Source: Micrasema longulum (lineage: Eukaryota; Arthropoda; Insecta; Trichoptera; Brachycentridae). From it: 64,000 nucleotides of DNA. Both the position numbers and the translations under genes were made by a program. The notes beneath the pieces were generated by a model that was not told the DNA's origin, made no database searches, and saw nothing but the letters and a program-made list of their open reading frames with translations. Where the stretch lies: the NCBI GenBank assembly GCA_022494885.1, contig JAGVSM010000902.1:1-64000 (forward strand), given 5' to 3'. Positions 1 through 10,221 of the stretch are shown piece by piece. Numbering within the stretch: position 1 is the stretch's first letter; each line of letters begins with the position of its first letter.

Positions 1-355
1 ACACGAACAAATAGATTCCAATGGATTGATAATCCATTCAATAATTCGTGTCTAAGAAAAATTTAGGTTTTACTAAAAAAGAACTGATAATTTATAAAAT
101 ATAGTGTATATTTAAGCTTATATAGATGCTAGCATGTAATGTAACCAACTAAAGAAATAAATACATAATACTAGCTGAAATATAAATGATAGGATAATGT
201 AATGCCAACAACTTGATTTCCATTTTTAACCAGTCATTTTTGAATAGTTAAAAATTACCTGAAAGTTGTAATATTTGAATAAACCATGAATCTTCAAAAA
301 AGTTTTCGTCAGTAAGAAAATACAAGTTTTTACAAATAATTTCCCAATTAAAAAT
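1..355. other. AT-rich sequence, nothing recognised
   Basis: No open frame of note, no repeat shared with the rest of the window and no clear regulatory site seen. Confidence 0.5.
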
Positions 356-481
356 TTAGTACCATAGCAATATTTTTTTATGAATAATTTTCATTTTCAG
401 CGTTGGAATGTCGGCGCGTTCAACGTTAACCGGATCTTTAATTAAATAAAGAAGGCGATTAGCAACAGTCTCACGCTTCGG
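356..481 (-). CDS. Candidate 3'-terminal coding exon, unknown protein
   Basis: Read on the minus strand, an acceptor-like ATTAACAG at 489-482 is followed by 41 sense codons and a TAA at 358-356. The peptide begins PKRETVANRLLYLIKDPVNV and continues ERADIPTLKMK, a mixed, charged, hydrophobic-periodic composition unlike the low-complexity shadows around it. The codons use C or G at third positions more often than the local AT-rich background. I do not recognise the family. No start codon lies in frame, so this could only be an internal or last exon, or a piece of an unrecognised transposon. A donor-like AG/GTAAGT exists at 970 on the same strand, but the exon it would close does not supply an in-frame ATG. 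The last 11 codons are AT-rich and may be intron or UTR. Confidence 0.33.
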   Translation of the reverse strand, partial: PKRETVANRLLYLIKDPVNVERADIPTLKMKIIHKKILLWY

Positions 482-1044
482 CTGTTAATCCAGGATAACA
501 CATTTCGTATTTAAGTAAATTTAAGAATGGAAAGACAACCATTCTCAGTTGAGAATAAAAAGCATTAAGTGAAAACTCACGTGTGCCTCACATAATATCT
601 GAGAAAGCATGTATGTAGGTGGTAGGTATAATTACTTTCAAATAATAAAAAAATATCGAAGAAAAGTAATAATTGCATTGATTTATTTAGTAAACAACTT
701 ATCATAATGAATAAATAATTTATTTCAATTACGCAAATTGAAAAAAAAATATTTTAAAACTCACATTTTTTAACATATCGATGCTGGAAAGGAAAAGGTT
801 ACCAAACCACATGTAGCAACTTAATGGAAGAGCCAGTTTAAGTTTTTTTGTTTTTTTTTTTAATTGAGGAAAAAATTTCATACGTGCGTATTATTTCAAC
901 GTGATTCCTACATAATTTAAACAAAATTTAAAATAATAGCTAACTAAACAATATAACTACAATGACTTACCTTACTACTTGAAAAATTACATTAGACAGA
1001 TTTAAAATCAACTTTAAAGCACACGATAACAACTACACTAACCA
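482..1044. other. AT-rich stretch with one donor-like site
   Basis: No gene seen. A minus-strand splice-donor-like sequence (AG/GTAAGTCAT) sits at about 971-962, preceded by an AT-rich stretch with an in-frame stop; it might end a 5' untranslated exon, but nothing else supports this. Confidence 0.35.
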
Positions 1045-1143
1045 GGGCTAGTATTCCAAACGAAATTATAGCGCGGTATAGCGCGTTTCTACATACTAAA
1101 TACGGATTATAGCGCGCTGTAAACGCGTTCGGAATACCACCCC
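1045..1143. mobile_element. Short MITE with TATAGCGCG motifs
   Basis: Imperfect terminal inverted repeats of about 18 bp (GGGCTAGTATTCCAAACG and, reversed, GGGGTGGTATTCCGAACG) enclose about 60 bp with repeated TATAGCGCG motifs in both orientations. The same kind of end occurs at 59927-60049 and, on one side only, at 27990. No coding capacity. I could not fix the target duplication, so the superfamily stays open. Confidence 0.6.
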
Positions 1144-1295
1144 AGACGAGACATAACTTGACCTTATATGTTTATACAGGGGTCGGCACTCGAAGTTACC
1201 AATTAAAAATTCTGTAATTTTTTTCAATTTTGATTTTTTTAATTTAAAAACTTCAGTATATCGTAAAAACATTTCAATTAAAAAAAAAGTTATTG

Positions 1296-1905
1296 TTAGT
1301 TGTAGCTACCTTTAGCGCGGATAAAAGCATCGCGTCTGTCCAAGAAGGCTTCACACGCTGCACGCATGTAGGCTGATGGTATTTCGTCCCATTCTCGGCG
1401 AAGAACAATCTTTAAGGCATCGACCGTCTCATGTTTTTTAGCGGATACTTCGGCCTCTAGAATAGACTATATGGAAAAGTCCATCAAGTTCGGGGAATAT
1501 GGAGGCCATTGTTGTGATGAAATGAAGCTGGGAACTTTTTCTTGTGAAAAACGTTGGGTTTCGCGGGCTTTATGGGATGGTGCCGAGTCTTGTTAAAACT
1601 TCCAATGGTTTCTACCGAATTTTTAACGTGCCTAAGGTAACAACGCATCATTTAAAATCTTTTCACGGTAGATTTGCTGATTGACCTTTACGCCCTGTTC
1701 AATGAAAACGAGTGGTGAGCGTCATGTGGCAGTTACCGCGGCCTAAACCATCACTGATGCAGGCGCTTGCTTTTGCAGAGCAATTCGCTGGTCTAAATTG
1801 TCTTTTAATTTTCTCTGTGACCATACACGATCATTTTGTTTGTTTACATATTGCTGAACCGTAAAATTTTTTTCATCAGAAAATGCCAAATTTTCCATAT
1901 TTACA
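1296..1905 (-). pseudogene. Mariner/Tc1-family transposase relic
   Basis: The minus strand carries the C-terminal part of a DDE transposase. It has the motif PYSPNLMDFSI followed by a stop where mariner-like proteins have a Trp, then SILEAEVSAKKHETVDALK, the REWDEIPSAYM block and a final FIRAKGSYN with a stop at 1298-1296. These are hallmarks of mariner-type transposases in the region around the third catalytic acid. Frames change several times between 1480 and 1905, one Asp of the usual SPDLNPMD motif is lost by a small deletion, and stops interrupt the rest, so it is dead. Clear terminal repeats were not found. A CAGGGGTCGGCA sequence at 1176 may be the end of an unrelated hAT element. Confidence 0.8.
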
Positions 1906-2505
1906 TAATACCTAATTTGATTTCAAATTGATAATAGTCTACTTTACTCATGCACTAAAAATAAGCTTTACAAACAAAGTGCTATGGTATAGCAGAATAT
2001 TCGTACGCAATTCGATCGATTCCTATTTTATTATTATAAAGGATATTTACATAGCGCCATTTCTGTGAAAATCGCATTGATTTATGGCAGTGCTTGTTCT
2101 ATAGAACTGAATTATACATAATGTATTTAATTCAGTTAAGAGTTCATTGAACAATAAATTAAAACAAAAGACGTATAAGATACCACAAATAATTTATTTA
2201 TCTACGGTTATCGGTGGATTTTATATGCATATTTTGTACAGGTTATAGTAATTAGCTATTTTATTTCACTTAGAGACTATATTTTAGAAATTGTCTCCCA
2301 TGCAGATGCAAGATAATGTTCGCAAGAACGATAGCAAAAAAAAAATACAATGTACTTATGGATTGAGAATGCGGACATTACTCGGGCAAGCTCTGATTTG
2401 TGTACATTTGCAGTCCGCAAGCGTCCGGCTACCCACAACCTCAAACCAGAGATAGAGGTATAGGACAATAACTAGTAATGCGTATAACTGGTACCTAATG
2501 ATTAT
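1906..2505. other. AT-rich stretch, nothing recognised
   Basis: Low-complexity sequence. Open frames here, such as 2277-2468 minus, have no recognisable composition and are taken as chance. Confidence 0.4.
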
Positions 2506-2542
2506 CGAATCATTCGGTTATTTTCATAACCGAATTATTACG
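2506..2542. repeat. Inverted repeat / hairpin
   Basis: Arms CGAATCATTCGGTTAT (2506-2521) and ATAACCGAATTATTACG (2526-2542) pair almost perfectly around a 4-base loop. It is flanked by the near-direct repeats GTATAACTGGTA and GTATACTGGTA, so it may be a tiny MITE remnant. Confidence 0.5.
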
Positions 2543-2708
2543 TTATGTATACTGGTAGAAGTCATCGTTTATAAATTGGTCTTTGATTTACAAAAAGAGA
2601 TGGTGTTAATTTTGCAGAACTCCAAATCGTAATGAGTGAAATACTCTAAAATAACTATCACGAACGTAAAACAGTATGTAGACTGAAACATATTTTTAAT
2701 ATATTATT

Positions 2709-3200
2709 TTGATATTGTTAAGGAATATACTTAGACCCAGAGACTTGAAATCCTTCTACTTTGCACTGGCAAACTCTATAATGACGTACGGTGTAATTGC
2801 TTGGGGTAGCTGTACCAAGACAGAGTTGGACCCAGCAGCAAAAGCACAGAAGTCATTGATAAGAACCATTCTAAAAAAGCCTTTTAGATATCAGAGTGAT
2901 TCTTTATTTAAGGAGTTTGAAGTGCTTGATATTAGACAGCAATATTTACTGAGAGCAGTAAGCACTCACATTAACAGAGATATACATCCATCAGTTGCCT
3001 ATCAATATGAGACTCGGAGTTCCAGTAACGATCTGATTTCTCGACAAATGGTTAGAACTTCCTTAGCACAGAGACAATACTCCTACATATGACAAAAGCT
3101 ATATAGTATAGTGCCAGAGTCATGGAAATGTTGCAAAAACCACAAGCTAAAGAGGTTGCCGACTACTTTCCTTGGAGAAATTGGTCGCAGGGAGTCTTAG
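2709..3200 (+). pseudogene. Non-LTR retrotransposon RT, C-terminal relic
   Basis: An open frame from 2709 to 3092 encodes the 3' part of a non-LTR reverse transcriptase. It starts LRNILRPRDLKSFYFALANS and then carries the characteristic YGVIAWG block, followed by KAQKSLIRTILKKPFRY. This matches, block for block, the same region of the longer RT at 51.0-52.3 kb (YGIIGWG ... TQKSIIKIIL). After a stop at 3090-3092 the frame stays open in LYSIVPESWK, which resembles the usual LP-rich tail of these proteins. The catalytic core and the 5' end are missing, as expected for a 5'-truncated copy. It belongs to the Jockey/CR1 group in the broad sense; I cannot name the family. Confidence 0.8.
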
Positions 3201-3469
3201 GGTTAGATGGCCAACAAATGTTTTAATTTAAATTGTTAATATAAATTTTTAGTTTTTTACTGATTTAATTTTTAAGATCCTCATGACTTTTTCCGCATTT
3301 ATTAAAAAAAATAATTTATTACATCTTTTACTTTATTTTTTAATATGCTGTTTTTTTTTTCTCTCTCTCTCTCTACTCGGTATTTTGCTATGTTTTCTTT
3401 TTCTTTCTTTAAATATGCTTTTTGCTATACAACACACATTCATTTTTGTATTATGACTTTAAATATGTT

Positions 3470-3770
3470 TTTTACTATGTATTCTGTTTTTATTTCGCAT
3501 TTTACTGAGTTTCAAAATATTTTTATAGACATATTTATATATTTTCATGGTTTTTACTATGTTTTCACTGCATTATTACTTTGTTTTTATCAATTTTTTT
3601 GCTACGTTTTTTCACTACATTTTAAGTATATTTTTACTACATTTTTATTATGTTTTTACTACATTTTTACTATGTTTTTACTATGATTTTATTACATTTT
3701 ACTATGTTTTTACTACATTTTTTACCATGTTTTTACTCCATTTTTTACTTTGTTTTTCACTTTGTCGTGT
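3470..3770 (+). repeat. T-rich minisatellite, about 11-bp unit
   Basis: Degenerate tandem copies of TTTTTACTATG / TTTTTACTACA, interspersed with variants, most regular from about 3530. They produce long open frames in more than one phase (FYYVFTTFL-type peptides, 3345-3843), which are products of the repeat and not genes. The tract lies directly downstream of the RT relic. Confidence 0.75.
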
Positions 3771-3818
3771 ATCTTTAAAACTGTTTCTATTAATTGATTA
3801 CTGTTTTAATATTTTTTT

Positions 3819-3859
3819 GACTGTCTTAGAACGGGGTAAATAACCCTAGTTAGACAGTC
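3819..3859 (+). ncRNA. Structured stem-loop, probably LINE 3'-end element
   Basis: GACTGTCT and AGACAGTC close a stem; the interior reads TTAGAAC-GGGG ... ACCCTAGTTA. A second stem-loop with the same interior but a different outer stem (GTCTGCC/GGCAGAC) occurs at 48889-48925. The outer stems differ by compensatory changes. It is followed by an (AATA)-rich tail, as at LINE 3' ends, and lies 0.6 kb downstream of the RT relic. Confidence 0.5.
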
Positions 3860-5085
3860 AAAGAAACTTTACATAAATTATAATTTTGTGTATGTAATAT
3901 AATAATAAATAAATTAATTAATTAATCGTTAAATAATTCACGGCTCATATATTAAAAAACCAATGGTACAAAAAAGCAATCGGTAAAATTTTCTAAATGC
4001 ATTATTAGATTATTCTCGTAATTGGCTAAAAATATTCTTATTCTTAGTGGTGGGGGTCAGTGCTATGCTAAACTTACATAAATAAATAATTGACTAATTC
4101 CCATTTTACATCATAATTATTTACGAATTTTACACCGAAGACAGTCTAACAATTTGGGAAAATACATTTAAAGAATGAAATTACAAATTTATTAAAAAAT
4201 ACTCATTGAGTAAGGTACAAGTCATAACTCATAACCGGTAAACAACAAAACAAAACTGTAAAAAATATCAAAATAAAGATCCTGGAAGGGATAAACATAA
4301 GATTCCTGAAAAAAAAGCTCACCTACTCAATACGGCCTCCTGAATGATTCTGAAAGATCTCGTAACTTTTCTTACGCAAATATAACCGATTATTTTGGGT
4401 CACACAATTCATTTATTTAAATCTTCAAGAAGAAAATATAAGTACATTGGTGGAATTATTGCTGAAAAGAAATATATTCCAGCCAACCAAAAAACGGACT
4501 GGCCAAAAGAGGTGTTCAAAATTTGTACTTTAAAAAGAAATATTGAAATTTATATTGAAAAATACGCATAATTTAGAGTAAAAGATGTTTTTTAGTGGAC
4601 AGAACTGAAATATTTCAACTTGCGTGTATAAACTAAAGTAATGAAACTACTAGATTTTAGTTATACTTATTAAATGATGAGGATTTACGGTATTGGATAA
4701 TGAGTTTGGAAGGAGACAGGAAGAGGATCCAGGAAAGAGAAGGAATGAAAAATAATAATGAGGGGAGGTTAGGGTTCTAAGGGCACATAATATTTTTTTA
4801 CAGTGGCTTAGGAAGGCGCTTTTTGTACTTAAACATTATTATCAGTCGTCAATCGAATATCATGACTGGATGAATTGTTTGACTACGCGCATCACTACCA
4901 ATAACGGCCTAAATCAATCGACGGGTAACGAACCTCGACTACCTTGTGTGAATAATTCGCATGAGATTTGTCAACACAACGTATGCACAGTGTACAATTA
5001 TTGTTGAAGCATCGTCAACGACACATTCTTTCATGGTATATCAATTATTGCATAAATAATGTCATTAATGCTAAATACATATTTT
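3860..5085. other. AT-rich intergenic stretch
   Basis: Starts with an AATAATAAATAAATTAATTAA tail-like run. At 4036-4066 it holds a fragment (GGTGGGGGTCAGTGCTA) shared with the LINE 3' region at 60.3 kb. No gene seen. Confidence 0.4.
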
Positions 5086-5095
5086 GTCACGTGAC
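5086..5095. promoter_or_regulatory. GTCACGTGAC palindrome (bHLH-Zip type site)
   Basis: A perfect 10-bp palindrome with a CACGTG core, the form bound by MiT/TFE, USF and Myc-type factors. It lies in a short GC-richer block (5080-5130) and 80 bp upstream of the candidate first exon at 5175. A forkhead-like GTAAACAAAC follows at about 5119. Confidence 0.4.
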
Positions 5096-5174
5096 CGTGC
5101 GCAGGGGCAGGCGAAAAGGTAAACAAACCAGAGTGAAACAAAATTGGTTATTATTTTTATTCATACGTGAGATA

Positions 5175-5273
5175 ATGGAGGCGTTACATTGTGATCAAAG
5201 CATCAAAATGTCGAATGACCAATCTGACTATAGCGAACGATATAATATTATTTATAAACACTGTCTAAAAGCA
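5175..5273 (+). CDS. Candidate first coding exon, unknown protein
   Basis: ATG at 5175 stands in a good animal context (GATAATGG) and opens 33 codons that end exactly at a strong donor (GCA/GTAAGT, 5271-5279). The peptide begins MEALHCDQSIKMSNDQSDYS and ends RYNIIYKHCLKA. It is polar and non-repetitive, and the exon is 99 nt, phase 0. A GTCACGTGAC site and a GC-richer block just upstream would suit a promoter. An upstream ATG at 4968 is in the same frame, but the peptide it adds looks like untranslated sequence. I do not recognise the protein and cannot point to a second exon inside the window. Confidence 0.3.
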
Positions 5274-6589
5274 GTAAGTTAAAATATGTTTTATATTATC
5301 TATTTATTTGTAAACTGTATAAAAAATAATACTACAAAATATAATACAAAATACAAGTAAGGTACAGTTGTTACAGTTCCAGTATCAATACATATTTTAG
5401 TATATTATTATGTTTTTGTTTTTAATGCTGTTCCTCTCCGAAAACGAGACAAGCTCTTGTGTTTTGGGATGGACTTACACTGAATTATCATTAATACGAG
5501 TATAATTAGAATTTATATAATAAAAATACATACGAAATATCAACATTTTTCAATTGTCCTTGACCTAGTTGCTTTTTTTAAAGCGTGCCTTAATTTTATT
5601 TTTAGCTTATTTACATATTTTATTTCCTTAATTTCCGTACGAAGTATATTTGAGCTTTTTATACCTTAATATATATAATTTTTCTGCAATTGTTTATATT
5701 AACATTTTGGTAATTTGAAGTTATTTAGGAACCTTAAAGATGCACTAGTGTTATTTTTTTATTGGAATCTTTGGTAATTTTTTTTAAATAAATATTGTCT
5801 ACGTTAGGAACTTATAATAATAGTACATTATGAATAATATTTTGAGTATGTCCAACTTTTTGTAATCAATAAAATAAAATTAAAATCAAAGTAAATTTTA
5901 AATATACAACAAAAAACCATTAGCGTAACCAGTTTTTCATAAATTAATTAGCATTAAAATTAGTCATAAGTCACTAAAATCTAATCACATCTTACAATTT
6001 TCCTTCTAAAGCTTTCGTATATAATTTGTATTAATTATGTAGACATGTTTCTGTCTACATTGTCAATCAAAGATAAAAATTTATAATGGAAAGAATAAAC
6101 ACTACTTGTTCTTGATGTTTGCGTAGTAAATGTTCGTAATCTTGTATATAAATAAATACAAAAGCCAACGAGCCAGAATTATTTGGGGTTATATAAACAA
6201 GGAATGGTTGTAAAACAATATCTGTAAATATTCAAATAAATATGACAAAAGAGAAATCACAAAATTCATCTACAATCAGGCTTTGCGAATATTTTTAGGT
6301 CGGTGTCACATTTCTTGAGTCTCTTTCCATAGGTCTGAACAAAAAATAATGATAGGAACGGAAAAATAACAAAGGAAAACAAGAGAAAGGAAAATGGGGC
6401 GCTTTGTGATTTCACCGATTCATCTTCATGATATTATCATATTTCCGACGGAGGATCCGAAAGATCAAATCGGAAACGATCGTTTGATGACGTTTAAGTG
6501 CGAAAGTTTGTACGCCCCCAATAAACATTCGGGGGGATGGTTTCTACATGTTGATATTGTTACTCGTACTCGACATTCATGAATCGGCT
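5274..6589. other. AT-rich stretch, nothing recognised
   Basis: Would be intron if the exon at 5175 is real. No repeat shared with the rest of the window was seen until about 6590; a somewhat GC-richer patch at 6390-6580 contains only chance frames. Confidence 0.4.
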
Positions 6590-6957
6590 CCCTATAAATA
6601 ATACTCCAATCATTAAGCAATTTGTTGGGTTTATTATATAAATAAAAGACGAGTGATACTTTAATCCACAAATTTAGAAAATCCAGTGACCGGTTTCATC
6701 GCTTTCGCGACATCTTCGAGACTGGTATCTTTATTAAGGAGTTCAATGTATTTATACAAAACAGAGGTAAGGATAGATAATTCAAAATTATATGAAAGTA
6801 AATTAAATAAAGTTACGTTTATCTTAATGAGTTATGATAATGCTATTTTAACGAGTTTAAGTATTTTATTTTTAAAATATCTAATTGTCTTTTATTTATA
6901 TAATAAATTACAATGAGCTTCCATCAAGAATTTTCACTTACAAACTTAAATGTTTTA
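6590..6957 (-). mobile_element. Penelope-type end fragment with hammerhead-like core
   Basis: Shares two blocks with the element at 56750-57060: AAAAGACGAGTGATACTTTA plus the hammerhead-like core around 6683-6725, and 6903-6955, which is the reverse complement of 56755-56806. The two blocks are about 180 bp apart here and directly abutted there. No protein domain is left. The assignment to Penelope-like elements rests on the ribozyme-like core and the inverted arrangement only. Confidence 0.5.
6683..6725 (-). ncRNA. Hammerhead-ribozyme-like motif
   Basis: On the minus strand: CCAGT (6725-6721), CTCGAAGATG, a TCGC-GAAA-GCGA hairpin (stem II position), TGAAA, CCGGTC, then ACTGG (6687-6683) pairing perfectly with CCAGT as stem I. 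The order matches a type I hammerhead whose stem III is reduced to a self-complementary CCGG. The CUGANGA box is imperfect (CUCGAAGA), so activity is doubtful. Confidence 0.45.
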
Positions 6958-6958
6958 A

Positions 6959-7020
6959 TTTGTTGGGCTTTTGCGACTGAATTTTTTTGATTTGTTGGGC
7001 TTTTGCGACTTAATTTTTCG
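6959..7020 (+). repeat. Tandem duplication, about 32 bp x 2
   Basis: TTTGTTGGGCTTTTGCGACT occurs twice (6959 and 6991), each followed by an A/T-rich spacer. The first half of the unit also resembles AATTTGTTGGGTTTATT at 6620. Confidence 0.7.
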
Positions 7021-7129
7021 AAAAAAACTTGTATAACACTGATCTCAAAAAAAAACTTATGTAAATATACCTTAAAAAGAATACATTTATCTTTGCTATT
7101 TATTCATATAAAGATACATATTACAAAAA

Positions 7130-7570
7130 AAACGTATTCCTAAATCCATGAGGCCAAGAGCCGTGTGTTGAGTTGGGATACAACATAATATAAAGTGGAA
7201 GTATGCATATTATTAAAGAATATTACAAATAAAAATTATTACATAAATATAAATTTTAATAGACATTTGGACAACACGCTTGATAGTACTATATATAAAT
7301 ATACGCAATGTTTCGCTGCAGTCTCCTGCAATGGTATCTTTCCTTAGACAAATTTCAAACTTGTACACTTTTAAAAATGTCCTTCGTTTTGGAGAACTCA
7401 AAATGTTCATCCAGGATATTGAACACTCTTGGGGCCACGAAAGAGAAATTTCTCTGAGCAAAAGTAGTACGTGTTTTTTGTATAAAATAATTCAAATTAT
7501 AGGAAAACCTCCTAAGAGCATTCTGCTGTAACTGGGATCTCCTCTTGTAGCCACATGACCAGAAATGTGT
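7130..7570 (-). mobile_element. LINE 3' end: RT C-terminus plus 3' UTR
   Basis: Minus strand 7457-7375 reads FAQRNFSFVAPRVFNILDEH ... KDIFKSVQV-stop, the typical last block (F.APR.FN.LP) of CR1/Jockey-like RT proteins; upstream codons to 7560 look coding in a shifted frame. The 3' UTR that follows (7375-7130) is shared with 53270-53530: TTGGGATACAACATAATATA, GGACAACACGC and GCTGCAGTCTCCTGCAAT blocks. 5' truncated. Confidence 0.65.
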
Positions 7571-9009
7571 CGATGACTCTTTTTAAAAAATGTCTAATAT
7601 CCAGTACCTTCATAGATGAAATGTAAAAATAAATATTAATAATAAATATTACTAACATTGTAAATATTTATAGAAAATATTTAAAATGTACTAACGAACC
7701 TAAACACACGTATGTATGAATGATACAAATGTTTTACTGTAAAATTCATTCACAATAATATATATTTTAGTATTAAGTTAAATTTCAAATGTTAAGAAAT
7801 TATGCATAAAAATTGTTGTATTTTTTTTATTTATTAATTGTAGAAATAAATCTCCCCCAAGTACAGCCGTTTTAAATAAATACGGAGTGTACACGGAAAT
7901 CAAATTCCCGGCAATTCTTTTACATTTGTTAAAAATCGTTATAATTAAACAAAAACACGATGTATAGAAAAGTATTTTTCCCTGTAAACCAATCGTAGAT
8001 AAAATGTTATTATACGCGTTTAAAACAATGTACGAGACATTTTGTCTGCAGAGTTGTAAAGACAGTAGTTATCTATAAGAAAATAGTATAATGGGCCATT
8101 CTCAGCAGGAAGAATGGGACGTCGATAAAATTGAAAGATGAGTATGACGTGCTTAGAAACATGTCGTGTAGGAGAATTATATGCCAAATAAAAAGAGCGA
8201 TAATCGCAATGTTAAATTATTGACTTCCACGAGAATTTTATTGAAATGGTAAAAACAATGTTTTAAACTGCCCATAAAAAATGACAAAAAAATGTAATGG
8301 TGATTATAGTGGACGAAAAAAATATACGAAAAGGATATGGCATTCAAATTACATTTGGAAGGAAACAAAACAAGAAAACGAGGGAACTCGGTAATTTTAA
8401 TGGATCTTTCGCTATATAAACCTACATCATCTTTATGACTGAATTTTTTATGTCCGCATTGTTCTGATTTGATCAGAAAATAATATTATACTCGCTTATT
8501 ACGTTACCCATCGCAATATTTACAAAAACTCTTCGCAGTACGTTCATACCAAAAAAGCGACCCATTCTCGCAGCATGATTTCTTATATTAACATATATGA
8601 ACATTGAGTTTTAAGAGTTAAAAAACATCTGAAAAGAGAAAGACTGGAAGATGATAAGTATTTTAAAATATAATAGATACGGAACAAATCTAACTGTTTA
8701 ACATGACATTTAAATTCACACACACGCACCCTCTCCCTCATTCATTCCCACACGCACATGTACCCTCTCCCTCATTCATTTACGCACACACACATTCACA
8801 TACACATGAATACAAACGTCACACACATACAATTACGAAAACTCTTTTTTTATATATTATGTGTTATTAGATTTACAGTGGATTTTTTAAATTGACTTTA
8901 GTATTGTTAATATTTTTCTACTTATTTTGTTTATGTAATAGCTGTAAAAATCGCAAATAAAATAAAATACATAAGTAAATGAAAAGTAATTATGTGTTTG
9001 ATGATACAA
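7571..9009. other. AT-rich stretch with CA/CCCTC repeat and A-rich tail
   Basis: 8720-8800 holds two imperfect copies of a unit with CACACGCA ... CCCTCTCCCTCATTCATT. 8860-8985 ends in AAATAAAATAAAATACATAAGTAAA and resembles a LINE 3' tail on the plus strand. No gene seen. Confidence 0.4.
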
Positions 9010-9125
9010 GACGCTGCCCGGTTGAATTTTGATAAAGATTGACGGCTTGATATTCAAGAATTGAATATAATCTATTCGTGAATATGAACCAGCTCATTTT
9101 TATCAAAACTCAAAGGGACAGCGTC
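9010..9125. mobile_element. MITE, 116 bp, TSD ACAA
   Basis: Terminal inverted repeats of about 30 bp: GACGCTGCCCGGTTGAATTT at the left and, reversed, GACGCTGTCCCTTTGAGTTT at the right, both continuing TGATAAA. The flanks repeat ACAA (9006-9009 and 9126-9129), a 4-bp target duplication. No coding capacity; superfamily not determined. Confidence 0.75.
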
Positions 9126-9716
9126 ACAACACATAACCGCATTTCTTACGTGCGCCTCGAACGTAGACCCCGACTATATCTATAAGATCATCAAATGTTA
9201 TGGAATAATACGCATTGCGTTATTGGTTATTGTATTGAGCGCCAATAATGGTGCGCTTGATCTGTTTCCATAAACGTGCGCAGTAAGTGTGCCAAGACTG
9301 CCGAGACCGGTCTGTCTCAGGTTCTGAAGTGGGGAATAAGATTGTTAGCTTCACAGCCACCACCCACACGCTTCCAACCTCCATATCCTGGGTCGATTAT
9401 AATCATTATCCATTCGCACTGTAGCAACACTGAACTTATAACTTTGTACTAACTGAAAGATGACAAATTATGTTTCAATGTTTCATTTCTCTGCGAAAGC
9501 TTCAATATACAACCGCTGTATTCGATTATCTTTCTTCTGTACCATTTTGAATTAATTTTCTACAAGTAATTTAGTAAAAATACTTGAAGAAAATTATGAA
9601 ATAATTCAATTACAAAATCAAGACATAAATATTATTATAAGATATTTAAACAAACAAAAATATTTACCACCGGTTCAGGTCAGACTCAGCCAAAAAGAGT
9701 CAGGCTCTTTGCAAAT
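9126..9716. other. Higher-complexity stretch, possible host sequence
   Basis: 9130-9420 is GC-richer and not repeated in the window. At 9250 an ATG in good context opens 12 codons to a GTAAGTG at 9288, too short to call. It might be a conserved non-coding block; nothing proves it. Confidence 0.3.
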
Positions 9717-9977
9717 CATCATTATTCCCCTTTACGCACCTAATGGTGCATAGGGCGCTGCATTGGTACACCAATCGCAGCTTATCTTGATCATTTTTTG
9801 TTACATGAAGTTAAGATGACCAGTCTTAAGCTTCAGGGGCCAGTCCAGGGACTATCAAATATTATAGAGTAAAAACACCTTATAAATAAATATTTCAAGT
9901 CAACCGTGCTGGGACTCGAACCTGAGACCTCTTGCATGGTAGGCAAACGCGTTTACTACTGCACCACGAGGTTGAGG
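9717..9977 (-). mobile_element. tRNA-derived SINE, family D (full copy)
   Basis: The minus strand starts with a tRNA-like head (CCTCGTGGTGCAGTAGTAAA as box A region, GGTTCGAGTCC as box B) and ends in a conserved body with GGTGCGTAAAGG. It is flanked by a perfect 10-bp target duplication CTTTGCAAAT (9707-9716 and 9978-9987). Other copies are at 39143-39404 (full) and 31686-31805 (3' part). The internal Pol III promoter boxes face the minus strand. Confidence 0.85.
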
Positions 9978-10221
9978 CTTTGCAAATACAGCCTTAAAAG
10001 CCCTTCCCCCTATTCTACTACATATTTTGAAATTTGATGATTTCTACTCAGTGTTTCATGCGAGATTATTTGCAGAAAGGCTGTATTTTATGTCTTAAAG
10101 AAACCGCCAAACAAATGCAAACAAAAAAACTATTTTTACTGTAAATCAGGGGTCTAAGCAATAGCTGATCGAAATTCGGTCAACCTATTGTGACGGATAA
10201 ACTAAAATTCAGATCACAGAA

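Noticed and set aside
400..444. Plus-strand exon after TTTTCATTTTCAG at 388-400
   Set aside because: It gives only 14 codons before a stop; the minus-strand reading of the same bases is longer and has its own acceptor.
3345..3843. Two overlapping 98-113-codon frames rich in Phe, Tyr and Leu
   Set aside because: They translate the T-rich minisatellite in different phases; not genes.
4968..5174. Upstream in-frame ATG extending the exon at 5175
   Set aside because: The added peptide is His/Arg/Ile-rich without conservation cues and covers the E-box region; the ATG at 5175 has the better context.
8700..8850. Functional CA-microsatellite or promoter
   Set aside because: Imperfect CA/CCCTC repeats are common background; no TSS features.
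9905..9977. tRNA gene (also at 15780, 39058, 39340, 42500, 50480, 53050, 29350, 63810)
   Set aside because: A and B boxes are present but acceptor and anticodon stems do not pair properly and each is followed by a SINE body with further copies.
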